A program made the position numbers and the translations under genes. A model generated the notes under the pieces. The model saw only the letters and a list, made by a program, of their open reading frames with translations, had not been told where the DNA came from and searched no databases. Positions 25,879 through 34,104 of a DNA stretch of 64,000 nucleotides are shown here, piece by piece (positions within the stretch are counted from its first letter, which is position 1; every line of letters starts with the position of its first letter). The stretch comes from Neolewinella litorea (GTDB lineage: Bacteria > Bacteroidota > Bacteroidia > Chitinophagales > Saprospiraceae): the NCBI RefSeq assembly GCF_004803465.1, contig NZ_SRSF01000002.1, forward strand, positions 496,001-560,000, in the 5' to 3' direction.

Positions 25879-26619
25879 ATGATGCTGTTCCTCCTGCCGC
25901 TGGCGCTGCTGCTGGCCTTCTCTACTGCCTTACCGGCCCAGGCTGAGGCGCCGGTCACCACGGTTTACGAAAGCCCGGCGCTGCGCATCGACCGGCTGAC
26001 TTCCGGGGTGTTCGTCCACGTAAGCTACCTGGAGACGGAATCCTTCGGTCGCGTGCCCTGTAACGGCATGGTGTACGCCAGCGACGGTGAGGCAGTAGTG
26101 GTGGATACTCCTGCGGATCGTCCGGGCGCGGAGGAATTACTCGCGTGGATCGACACCGCCCTGTTGGCCCATCCGACGGCCGTGGTGGCTACCCACTTTC
26201 ACGCCGACTGTACCGGCGGACTGGATGCCTTCCACGCACGGCGCATCCCCTCCTACGCCCACCTGCGGACCCTCGAGTTGGCCGCCGCGCGCGGCGAAGC
26301 GGTCCCCCGCCACGGCTTCGACTCCCTGCTGGTCCTTGGCGTGGGGTCAGGCACGGTGGAAAACCGCTACATCGGCGCCGGCCATACCCGCGACAATATC
26401 GTTACTTACCTCCCCGGGGCCGAGGTGCTCTTCGGAGGCTGCCTGATCAAGGCCGACGGCGCCGGAAAGGGCAATCTGGCGGATGCCGATGTGGATGCGT
26501 GGCCCACCATGGTCGCTGCGGTTCGCCGGGCCTATCCTGAGGTTAAGTGGGTAATCCCGGGCCACGGCCCCGTAGGCGATGCTACACTCCTGGACTATAC
26601 CGCGCAGTTATTCGAGTGA
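25879..26619 (+). CDS. bla: subclass B1 metallo-beta-lactamase
   Basis: A 246-residue periplasmic zinc enzyme predicted to hydrolyse penicillins, cephalosporins and carbapenems. It has a signal peptide (about residues 1-22). All B1 zinc ligands are visible: site 1 is His106, His108 and His169 (THFHADCTGG and GAGHTRDN); site 2 is Asp110, Cys188 (FGGCLIKADG) and His229 (IPGHGPVG). The B1-type LVVDTPAD-like strand and KGNLADADVDAWPTM are typical of chromosomal Bacteroidetes enzymes. No mobile element borders it, so it is probably intrinsic. Hydrolysis spectrum is inferred from the subclass. Confidence 0.9.
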   Translation: MMLFLLPLALLLAFSTALPAQAEAPVTTVYESPALRIDRLTSGVFVHVSYLETESFGRVPCNGMVYASDGEAVVVDTPADRPGAEELLAWIDTALLAHPTAVVATHFHADCTGGLDAFHARRIPSYAHLRTLELAAARGEAVPRHGFDSLLVLGVGSGTVENRYIGAGHTRDNIVTYLPGAEVLFGGCLIKADGAGKGNLADADVDAWPTMVAAVRRAYPEVKWVIPGHGPVGDATLLDYTAQLFE

Positions 26620-26678
26620 ACCACCCGATCCGGCTTCATCAAAAAACCCGGCACCCGCGCTCCGCCGCAACCAAACTA

Positions 26679-27221
26679 TCACGGCTGCCCTTCCGCGGGC
26701 GCTCGGCGCACGTACACCAGGCAAGGCTGTTGGTCATGGCGATCGGCAAAATCAGGGTGGATGAAGGCACCTTCGTACGCCATGCCGAGCTGATGCATGA
26801 CGCGGATGGAGGGCATGTTGCGGTGGACGGTCACGGCCCGCACGGCATCCAGTCCCAACGCGCCGAAAGCGTGTTCGAGGCAGGCCCGGGCCCCTTCCGC
26901 CGCCAGCCCCTGACCCCAGACGTCGGGGTGCAGCATCCAGCCGATATCGACGCAGGGGGTAAAGAAAGCCGGGTACTCCTGCCGCGACAGTCCGATGAAC
27001 CCAAGCAGTTGCTTGTCGGTCCGGCGCTCGGCGGCAAAGTAACCGAAGCCGTGTTCTTTGTGGTGTTTCTTGAAGCGCTCGACTACGGCATCCGACTCCT
27101 TACGGGTGAGCGTAGCGGGGAAATACTCCATCACCCGGGGGTCGGCCTGAATGGCGGCGAAGGCGGGCTTATCCCGGTTGGTCCATTTGCGGAGGCGCAG
27201 GCGGTCGGTGAGAATTTCCAT
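26679..27221 (-). CDS. GNAT family N-acetyltransferase, RimJ/RimL-like
   Basis: A 180-residue acetyltransferase of the GNAT_3 group. It opens MEILTDRLRLRKWTNRD, the usual TxRLxLR start. The acetyl-CoA-binding stretch is HPDVWGQGLAAEGARACLEHAF (key VWGQGLAAEGA), and NMPSIRVMHQLGMAYEG is the SxRVxEKxG-type motif. Relatives acetylate ribosomal proteins or small amines. The substrate is unknown. It is divergent from the acyl-CoA oxidase gene. Confidence 0.88.
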   Translation of the reverse strand: MEILTDRLRLRKWTNRDKPAFAAIQADPRVMEYFPATLTRKESDAVVERFKKHHKEHGFGYFAAERRTDKQLLGFIGLSRQEYPAFFTPCVDIGWMLHPDVWGQGLAAEGARACLEHAFGALGLDAVRAVTVHRNMPSIRVMHQLGMAYEGAFIHPDFADRHDQQPCLVYVRRAPAEGQP

Positions 27222-27336
27222 GGGTGGGTATTCAGGTGTGTACCGAAGTTACGACTGCCGGACAAAATTTCGCTTACCTACTCAATTACCAACCGTAAAG
27301 GACAAATCGACGTTCCCTTCCAAACTTCCGGACAGC

Positions 27337-29691
27337 ATGGGCGTCGACCTACCTACGAGCACTTCCCTTTCCCCCGGCATCCAGGCGATGCTACCCTTCC
27401 TGTACGCCGCCTGGTCGGACCGCCACCTGAGCGTACCCGAGGTGGAATCCCTGCGGCAGCAAGCCGGGGCCCTGCCCTTCCTTACGAAGGAGGACAGGCC
27501 GGTACTGCGGGAATGGAGTGATCCGGCCCGCCCCCCGAGCCGCGAGCGTTATCAGCAGTGGCTGAGCAGCGGACGACTGGCGGCGGAGGCCCTGCCCGAG
27601 GACCGCACCGCCAGTCTGGCCGAACTGGGTGTCTGGCTGGGGCTGGCCGCGGAAGAAGACCCGGATGCGCGCCGCGACTTCTGGGCCGCGCAGCTTCCCG
27701 CCCTGCAAGAACTGGAAGCGAACCTGGGCGGTGTGCAGGAAGACACCTACCGCTCGCTCTTCCCGCTCTACGACCAGCGGCAGAAGCTCGCCGAGGCGAT
27801 CACCGAATCGCGCATCGACCCCGCGGAGCTGCAGCGCGTGCTGGAGGGCGAGCGGGCGGAAATCATCGCCCGGACCAAGGAGATACTGTTGCGGCCCTCC
27901 TTCGACCGCCCCACCCTGCGCATCAAGGAGGACTACCGGGAGCAGGTGCTCCGCTGGTGCCGCGAACTGGCCCAGGAGGGCATCGGGGCCCTCTCCTACC
28001 CCCCGGAATACGGGGGCGAAGACAGCATGTCGGAGTACGCCGGTGCCTTCGAGGCCATTGCCTACCACGACCTGAGTCTGGTAATCAAGTTCGGCGTACA
28101 GTTCGGTCTCTGGGGCGGGGCGGTGTACAACCTGGGTAGCAAACGGCACCACGATCGCTGGTTGCGAGAAACCGGCACACTGGAGCTGCCGGGCTGCTTC
28201 GCCATGACGGAGACGGGCCACGGCAGCAACGTACGCGGACTGGAAACCACGGCCGTGTACGATCACGAACACCGGGAGCTCATCGTCCATTCCCCCAGCA
28301 TTGCCGCGGGGAAGGAGTACATAGGTAACGCCATGCACGCCCGCCTGGCGGCGGTCTTTTGCCAGCTGATCGTCGACGGGGAAAGCCACGGCGTCCACGC
28401 GGTGGTCGTGCCGATCCGCGACGCGGAGGGCCACGTGCTGCCGGGCATCCGGGTAGCGGACAACGGCTACAAAATGGGACTCAACGGGGTGGACAACGGC
28501 CGCATCTGGTTCGACCAGGTGCGGGTGCCGGTGGACAACCTCCTGGACCAGTACGGGGGCATCACCGAAGACGGCAGCTACCACAGCCCCATCAAGAGTC
28601 CCGGCAAGCGCTTCTTTACCATGCTCGGCACCCTGGTGGGCGGACGGGTGTTCGTCCCGCGCGCCGGGCTGAGCGCGGCCAAGTCGGCCTTGGCCATCGC
28701 CGTCCGCTACGGGCTGCGCCGCCGGCAGTTCCCCTCGGAATCCATGCGCTCGGAAACCATCATCCTGGACTACCCCAACCAGCAGCGCCGCCTTCTGCCC
28801 CTGGTGGCCAAGGCCTACGCCCTGCAGTTCGGACTGGACCACCTGCTGGACCGCTTCGTGGCCCGCACCCCGGACGACATGCGGGAGATCGAGGCCATGG
28901 CCGCCGGACTGAAGAGCTACGCCACCTGGTTCACTACCGCCGCCATCCAGGAGTGCCGGGAGGCCACCGGCGGCAAGGGCTACCTGGCCGAGAACCGCAT
29001 CGCCGACCTGAAGGCCGACACCGACATCTTCACCACCTTCGAGGGCGACAACACCGTACTCATGCAGCTGCTGGCCAAGAGCCTGCTAACCGAGTTCAAG
29101 AAGTCCTTCCAGGAAGACGGCAACATCGCCGTACTGAAGTTCATCGGCCGCCGGGTCACCACCATGGTCACGGAGCAGAACCCCTACGTGGTGCGGCAGA
29201 CCGACCGCGAGCACCTGGAAAGCCCCGGCTTCTACCAGACGGCCTTCCACTTCCGCGCCCGCCGGCTGGTGACCACCCTGGCCCAGCGGCTGCGGGCCTA
29301 CATAAAGGAGGGCAAGAGCGCCTACGAGGCCGGGCTCCTCTGCCAGACCCACATGATCGCCGCCGCCGAGGCCTACGTGGAGCAGCTGGTGGTGGATGCC
29401 GCGCTGGATCGTTTAAAAGGATTGAAGGAGAAAAGGAATGAAGGGGTGAAGGAGGCCGACGCGAACGTCACCGACCTCCTCGATAAGACCATCCAGCTCT
29501 ACGCCGTCCACACCATCGAGGGCCACGCGGCCTGGTACCTGGAGAGTGGCTACATCAGCGGGCAGAAGAGCAAGGCGATCCGCAAGCTGGTGGACAAGCT
29601 CTGCGCCGAGCTGCGGCCGGAGGCCGGAGTGCTGGTGGACGGCTTCGGGATACCGGACAAGCTGCTGGGGGCGCCGATCGCGGTGGTGTAG
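27337..29691 (+). CDS. acyl-CoA oxidase/dehydrogenase family flavoprotein
   Basis: A 784-residue cytoplasmic flavoprotein for the first step of fatty-acid beta-oxidation. After about 180 residues without a named domain comes the ACAD core, with CFAMTETGHGSNVRGLETTA (acyl-CoA oxidase-like FAD motif), KMGLNGVDNGRIWFDQVRVP, TGGKGYLAENRIADLKADTD and FTTFEGDNTVLMQ. An ACOX-type C-terminal helical region follows. The size is nearer to acyl-CoA oxidases than to ordinary dehydrogenases (about 380 residues). Whether electrons go to oxygen or to ETF cannot be told. Codons at 29407-29455 are unusually A-rich, encoding LKGLKEKRNEGVK. ATG 27337 chosen. Confidence 0.86.
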   Translation: MGVDLPTSTSLSPGIQAMLPFLYAAWSDRHLSVPEVESLRQQAGALPFLTKEDRPVLREWSDPARPPSRERYQQWLSSGRLAAEALPEDRTASLAELGVWLGLAAEEDPDARRDFWAAQLPALQELEANLGGVQEDTYRSLFPLYDQRQKLAEAITESRIDPAELQRVLEGERAEIIARTKEILLRPSFDRPTLRIKEDYREQVLRWCRELAQEGIGALSYPPEYGGEDSMSEYAGAFEAIAYHDLSLVIKFGVQFGLWGGAVYNLGSKRHHDRWLRETGTLELPGCFAMTETGHGSNVRGLETTAVYDHEHRELIVHSPSIAAGKEYIGNAMHARLAAVFCQLIVDGESHGVHAVVVPIRDAEGHVLPGIRVADNGYKMGLNGVDNGRIWFDQVRVPVDNLLDQYGGITEDGSYHSPIKSPGKRFFTMLGTLVGGRVFVPRAGLSAAKSALAIAVRYGLRRRQFPSESMRSETIILDYPNQQRRLLPLVAKAYALQFGLDHLLDRFVARTPDDMREIEAMAAGLKSYATWFTTAAIQECREATGGKGYLAENRIADLKADTDIFTTFEGDNTVLMQLLAKSLLTEFKKSFQEDGNIAVLKFIGRRVTTMVTEQNPYVVRQTDREHLESPGFYQTAFHFRARRLVTTLAQRLRAYIKEGKSAYEAGLLCQTHMIAAAEAYVEQLVVDAALDRLKGLKEKRNEGVKEADANVTDLLDKTIQLYAVHTIEGHAAWYLESGYISGQKSKAIRKLVDKLCAELRPEAGVLVDGFGIPDKLLGAPIAVV

Positions 29692-29761
29692 TGGTCCAAC
29701 GCCCAGTGGTTGGACCCTTAAGTGGTCCGACCAGTTCACCATGGACCACTTAGTCGTCCAA
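29691..29761. repeat. dispersed intergenic palindrome, copy D (compound)
   Basis: Starting at the last base of the acyl-CoA oxidase stop codon, several GTGGTCC and GGACCAC/TGGACC arms surround CCTTAAGTGGTCCGAC and then CCACTTAGTCGTCCA. The core matches copies A and B. As in the other copies it lies at a gene 3' end. Confidence 0.55.
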
Positions 29762-29863
29762 TAAAATTTCCTTGGACCAGCCCCAAATCCAATGTATCGA
29801 CACTAAATCGGAACCTTCCCCCCACCCCGCCGTTTAAACACTATTACCCTGAAAACCAATATT

Positions 29864-30955
29864 ATGCTAGACCATCTCCTTTCCGAGTACCAACTCGGCC
29901 AAACCCAACTTGCCAATCGCGTCGTCATGGCCCCCCTGACCCGCTCGCGGGCGGAGGGCAACGTGCCCAACGATATGATGGCCACCTACTACGGCAACCG
30001 CGCCGGTGCCGGACTCATCATCTCCGAAGGTACCTCCCCCAGCGTGAACGGACTGGGCTACCCCCGCATCCCGGGCAGCTTCTCCACCGAGCAGATCGAG
30101 GGCTGGAAGAAAGTAACCCGCGCCGTCCACGACCAAGGCGGCAAGATCTTTATGCAGCTTATGCACTGTGGCCGCGTCGGACATCCCGACAATGTGCCCG
30201 CCGGCGGCCGCGTCCTGGCCCCCAGTCCGGTGGAAATGACCGAAACCAAGATGTACGTCGACGGTAAAGGCCTGCTGGACATTCCGGTTGCCCACGAAAT
30301 GAGCATCGAAGACATCACCCTCACCATCGAGGAGTACGCCAACGCCGCCAAACTGGCCATCGAGGCCGGATTCGACGGGGTGGAACTCCACGCCGCCAAC
30401 GGCTACCTGCTCGAGCAATTCATGCACCCCAAGACCAACCGTCGCAGCGACCAGTACGGCGGCTCGGTGGAAAACCGCCTCCGCTTCCTGCGCAACGTCG
30501 CCGAAGCCACCGTTGCGGCCATCGGCGGCGACCGGGTCGGCGTGCGGCTGTCGCCCTATGGCGTATTCAACGAGATGGGGTCCTTCGATACGGTCGATGA
30601 GACCTTCGTTTCCGCCGCCCGACTGCTCGACGAGATCGGCGTCACCTACCTCCACCTGGTCGACCAGGAGGACATGGGCGCCCCCCCCGTCCCCGAAGCG
30701 ATCAAGGCCAAAATCCGCGAAACCTTCAGCCGCAGCCTCATCCTGGCCGGCGGCTACGACGCTCACCGCGCCGAGCAGGACGTCAGCAGCGACCGCTGCG
30801 ATCTGGTGGCCTTCGGCCGTCCCTTCATCGCGAACCCCGATCTGGTCGAGCGTTTCCGCGAAGGTGCCGAGCTGAACGTACCGGATTACGATACCTTCTA
30901 CACCCCCGGCCCGGAAGGTTACATCACCTATCCCACGCTGGCGGAATCGGTCTAG
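29864..30955 (+). CDS. Old Yellow Enzyme family alkene reductase
   Basis: A 363-residue FMN-dependent TIM-barrel ene-reductase using NAD(P)H. Motifs: VVMAPLTRSRA near the N-terminus, MQLMHCGRVGHPD, the substrate-binding VELHAANGYLLEQFMHP, RRSDQYGGSVENRLRF, and LVAFGRPFIANPDL at the C-terminal phosphate site. This is the NemA/XenB-like class that reduces activated C=C bonds, nitroesters or quinones. The physiological substrate is unknown. ATG 29864 (MLDHLLSEYQLG) fits the family. A strong terminator follows. Confidence 0.92.
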   Translation: MLDHLLSEYQLGQTQLANRVVMAPLTRSRAEGNVPNDMMATYYGNRAGAGLIISEGTSPSVNGLGYPRIPGSFSTEQIEGWKKVTRAVHDQGGKIFMQLMHCGRVGHPDNVPAGGRVLAPSPVEMTETKMYVDGKGLLDIPVAHEMSIEDITLTIEEYANAAKLAIEAGFDGVELHAANGYLLEQFMHPKTNRRSDQYGGSVENRLRFLRNVAEATVAAIGGDRVGVRLSPYGVFNEMGSFDTVDETFVSAARLLDEIGVTYLHLVDQEDMGAPPVPEAIKAKIRETFSRSLILAGGYDAHRAEQDVSSDRCDLVAFGRPFIANPDLVERFREGAELNVPDYDTFYTPGPEGYITYPTLAESV

Positions 30956-30982
30956 CCAACCTACGCAAACCCTAAAAACGGC

Positions 30983-31020
30983 ACTGCCGGGCGCTTACGT
31001 AGCGTCCGGCAGTTTTCGTT
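30983..31020 (+). terminator. Rho-independent terminator after the alkene reductase gene
   Basis: Arms ACTGCCGG (30983-30990) and CCGGCAGT (31006-31013) with an inner GCT/AGC pairing, followed by TTTTCGTTT. It lies 28 bases after the stop codon. Confidence 0.8.
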
Positions 31021-31069
31021 TACGAGACAGTCCGTAGCCCGGACCGGATGTCACTGGCCCCCGCCCCCT

Positions 31070-32578
31070 TTATCCGGCGGCCTTGATCTTCTTGATCCCG
31101 TGCCCCAGGTCGTGGACCATGACGTCGTTGCCCAGGTGCTTGCGCAGCAGACTGGCCCCGATGGCCGAGGCGTAACCGTCGCCGCAGTGTACAACGACGG
31201 GGCGGTCGCGGGGGATCTCCTGCCAGCGGTCGCGCAACTGCCACAGGGGGACGTTCAGGGCGCCGTAGAAACGCGTGTCCTCCGCCGCGGCCGCTTCCGG
31301 CCGGACATCCACGATGGTGTACTTGCCTACGTAGTCGTCCTTCAGTTTTTTCGGGTCCAGTGGCGGCTGTTCGATTTCCGTTAGTCCGCCGGTCCACTGG
31401 GTCACGCCCCGCACCTGCCGGTCGTAACCGATCTTGGCGATGGCCTGCGCCAGGGGGTAAGCCTTCTCTTTCCGGTCGATGAGGAGGTGAAAATCTTCGC
31501 CGGGGCGGACGATGGTGCCCAACCACAGGGCAAAAGGTCCGTCCGCCTGGATATTTATGGCGTTACGGGCGTGACCGGCGTGAAAGTCGGGGGCGGGCCG
31601 GGTATCGATCAGCAATTGATCGTCGCCGAGGGGCAGCACGCGGGGAGCGGCGGCGGCGGTGGTGGCGTTTGACGCGTCTTCTTCCGTCAGGATCACCGCT
31701 CCGCCCCGGCTCGAGACTACGGTTTGGCTGGGCTCCAGTTCGTCGCGGTGCTCATCGGTGAGGAAAGCGGCGAAGGGGGCCATGGCCTGTGCCCAGTCCG
31801 GATAGCCTTCCCGATTGTGTTCCAGGCATCCCTTCACGTAGGCGGGTACGAAGGGGTAATCCTTCAGCAGCCAGTCGGCAAACTGGTTGGCGTCCTGGTG
31901 CTGGAAGGCGGGACTCTCGGCCTTGGCTTCGGTGAGGTTAAAGCGTTCGTGGGTGGCCCCGTCCATTTTGGTGAAGTGGTTGTCCTCACCGAATCCGGCA
32001 AACACGGTGGCGCGCGGCGCAAATCCTCCGATCACCTTGTAGATGCTGTTGTACTGTTCCTTGGCGTAGTCCTTCACGCCGTGCAACGGGTTTTTGTCGG
32101 CGGGGCGCGGGAGCGGATAACCGGCCCCGAGGTGCAGGAGCGTCCCCCCGGTGAAGATGCCGTGTACCTTGCGATCCTTGTCGATGGCCAGCAGGCTCAG
32201 GCTGTCGGCCGTGAAGCCAGGCGTCAGCTGGGTCTGCAGGTGACTGCCTTCGCCGAAGGGAATCATGGTGGCCCGGCCCGCCTTCACGTAGCGGCCTTCG
32301 CCGTGGAAGCGGTAAGCGGAGGCGCCGTAAACGTCGGCCCCGGTAAGGCGCCGCAACTCCTCCCAGCCGCTGGCGAAGGTGCCGGGGCAGTGCGTCATGA
32401 CGATGGCAATCAGGCGCAACTTGTTGTCTTTCAGGTACTCCAGGTACCCTTCAATACGGCGGCTCGGGTCTACCGCGATGGCTTCCCCCTTTTCACTGAT
32501 CAGGTAGGAAAACTGGTCGAGGGTCTCGTCGTGGAAGCGCTGGATGTTCATGGGGGATACGTTGGGTGATTCTTTCAT
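31070..32578 (-). CDS. metallo-hydrolase-fold/rhodanese protein with missing metal ligands
   Basis: A 502-residue cytoplasmic protein with an N-terminal metallo-beta-lactamase-fold domain (about 1-280) and two rhodanese domains. The layout is that of persulfide dioxygenase/rhodanese fusions. However, the metal motif THxHxDH reads THCPGTFASG (62-71), and the later HTPGHT-type motif reads LTPGFTADS, so most ligands are gone. The first rhodanese lacks a catalytic Cys; the second has one in VVVHCGDGYAS. A non-enzymatic or altered metallo domain is inferred. ATG 32551 (MNIQRFHDE) is an alternative start. Confidence 0.75.
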   Translation of the reverse strand: MKESPNVSPMNIQRFHDETLDQFSYLISEKGEAIAVDPSRRIEGYLEYLKDNKLRLIAIVMTHCPGTFASGWEELRRLTGADVYGASAYRFHGEGRYVKAGRATMIPFGEGSHLQTQLTPGFTADSLSLLAIDKDRKVHGIFTGGTLLHLGAGYPLPRPADKNPLHGVKDYAKEQYNSIYKVIGGFAPRATVFAGFGEDNHFTKMDGATHERFNLTEAKAESPAFQHQDANQFADWLLKDYPFVPAYVKGCLEHNREGYPDWAQAMAPFAAFLTDEHRDELEPSQTVVSSRGGAVILTEEDASNATTAAAAPRVLPLGDDQLLIDTRPAPDFHAGHARNAINIQADGPFALWLGTIVRPGEDFHLLIDRKEKAYPLAQAIAKIGYDRQVRGVTQWTGGLTEIEQPPLDPKKLKDDYVGKYTIVDVRPEAAAAEDTRFYGALNVPLWQLRDRWQEIPRDRPVVVHCGDGYASAIGASLLRKHLGNDVMVHDLGHGIKKIKAAG

Positions 32579-32603
32579 TAATCACCGCCCCGCCCCCGGA
32601 TGT

Positions 32604-32867
32604 TTAGTACCGCCGCGTGATCATGGGCGAGTGGGCACCGGGGCCGCCGGGCCGCTTGCGGAGTTCGTCCAGGCGATCGCGGCACTGATCGCAACTGGCC
32701 AGGTGCTCACTGATCTGCCGGTAGGCCGAGCGGTCTTCCTCACGGGTGATGCCCTGCCAGTACTCGAGCAGGTCCTCGTCGTCGGGGTGGCGGAAGCTGC
32801 CCAGTACTTCGCGGCCGATCTTGTAGATGATGGCCGCGGCCACTGCGGTGACGAGTAAGATTTCCAT
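32604..32867 (-). CDS. small membrane protein with anti-sigma-type zinc-finger motif
   Basis: An 87-residue protein. The N-terminal hydrophobic segment (EILLVTAVAAAIIYKIG) is followed by DEDLLEYWQGITREEDRS and the motif HLASCDQC, a Hx3CxxC zinc motif as in ZAS/zf-HC2 anti-sigma domains. Usual anti-sigma proteins have the zinc domain first and the membrane helix after; here the order is reversed. There is no ECF sigma gene beside it. It ends 25 bases before the rhodanese protein gene and is probably co-transcribed with it. The role is unknown. Confidence 0.7.
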   Translation of the reverse strand: MEILLVTAVAAAIIYKIGREVLGSFRHPDDEDLLEYWQGITREEDRSAYRQISEHLASCDQCRDRLDELRKRPGGPGAHSPMITRRY

Positions 32868-32980
32868 GCCGCGTAAACAGGAGGATGCAGCGGATGGTTG
32901 GCCGCCGCTCGTCCGGTCCGGGGCGCAATTGGTAGATTGCCTTTCGGGGGTTTGCCGCCTCCTTCCGTACTTTGCCCTAG

Positions 32981-34066
32981 ATGTCCGTGGCCACCCGTGA
33001 AACCGCCGGCTCCCAGCTCGGTAATTTTCTCGACCGACTGGGGAGCACCCTGGTCCGCCGTCCGTTCTACCACGGATTGGCCTGGTTCGCCTTTTTCAGT
33101 ATCCTGGTCATCCTGCAATTGCAGACCGGCGAGATCGGGCTCGGTTTGGCCGTGCTCAACGAGTTCATCACCGTTGGGGTGTTCGCCATCGTGGTGTACA
33201 CCAATTTGCTGTTCCTCTTCCCCGCCTACCTCAAGCAGGGACGGTACCTGGTCTACCTCGCCGCCCTGGTGGGGCTCTCGCTGCTCTTCACCCCCCTCGA
33301 GCTGGTGATCAAATACTTCCTCTTCTCCTACCGCGAGTCGATCCAGGTCGACCTGCTGCAGCATATGGAAGCCTACTTCCTGGGTAACTTTCTGATCGGC
33401 GGCATCAGCTCCATGGGCAAGATCATGACCGACTGGCTCGCCGAAAATCGAAAAAAACAGGAGGTGGAGAATGAGACCATGCAGTCGGAACTGCGCTTCC
33501 TGAAGTCGCAGATCAACCCCCACTTTCTCTTCAACACCCTCAACAGCCTTTACGCCCTTACCCTCAAGAAGTCGGACAAGGCCCCCGACATCGTCATCAA
33601 GCTCTCGGAGATGATGCGCTATATGCTCTACGAGTGCAACGAACCAAAGGTGCCGCTGCGCAAGGAGATCAACTACCTGCAGAACTACCTCGACCTGGAG
33701 CGGCTGCGGCAGCGGGACACCATCGACATCACCCTAGACGTGAAGGGGCGGGTGCAAGACCAGCAGATTGCCCCCCTGCTGCTGATCCCCTTCCTCGAGA
33801 ACAGCTTCAAGCATGGCATCAATGCGGCACTTAAGGGAGGCTTCGTCCACGCCACGCTCAGCGTCGACCACCGGGCCATCCGCTTCTTCCTCGAAAACAC
33901 GAAAGGCAATGTGCTGCCCCGCTCCCCCGACGCAGCCCGGCCCAGCGGGGGCATTGGCCTAGTCAACGTGCGCCGCCGGCTCGAACTGCTCTACCCCGAC
34001 CGCCACGACCTGGAAATCACCGAAACCCCCACGACCTACACCGTCCGCCTCGATCTCGAACTATAG
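32981..34066 (+). CDS. LytS-family sensor histidine kinase
   Basis: A 361-residue inner-membrane kinase. Four N-terminal membrane helices (about 35-125) are followed by a coiled-coil linker (ENRKKQEVENETMQSEL). The His_kinase domain has the phospho-acceptor box LKSQINPHFLFNTLNSLYAL and the ATP-binding N box LLLIPFLENSFKHGI, then GGIGLVNVRRRLELLY. No extracellular sensor domain is present, so the stimulus is probably read in the membrane. The partner regulator starts 38 bases after the stop. A close-to-consensus box with TTTG lies 6 bases before the ATG. Confidence 0.92.
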   Translation: MSVATRETAGSQLGNFLDRLGSTLVRRPFYHGLAWFAFFSILVILQLQTGEIGLGLAVLNEFITVGVFAIVVYTNLLFLFPAYLKQGRYLVYLAALVGLSLLFTPLELVIKYFLFSYRESIQVDLLQHMEAYFLGNFLIGGISSMGKIMTDWLAENRKKQEVENETMQSELRFLKSQINPHFLFNTLNSLYALTLKKSDKAPDIVIKLSEMMRYMLYECNEPKVPLRKEINYLQNYLDLERLRQRDTIDITLDVKGRVQDQQIAPLLLIPFLENSFKHGINAALKGGFVHATLSVDHRAIRFFLENTKGNVLPRSPDAARPSGGIGLVNVRRRLELLYPDRHDLEITETPTTYTVRLDLEL

Positions 34067-34104
34067 GCGGTCGCTTTACACATTAACTACAAAATTCACC
34101 ACCC

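Noticed and set aside
27151-27336. A longer N-terminus of the acyl-CoA oxidase gene (start 27151)
   Set aside because: It would overlap the divergent GNAT gene and gives a basic, low-complexity stretch. ATG 27337 is preferred.
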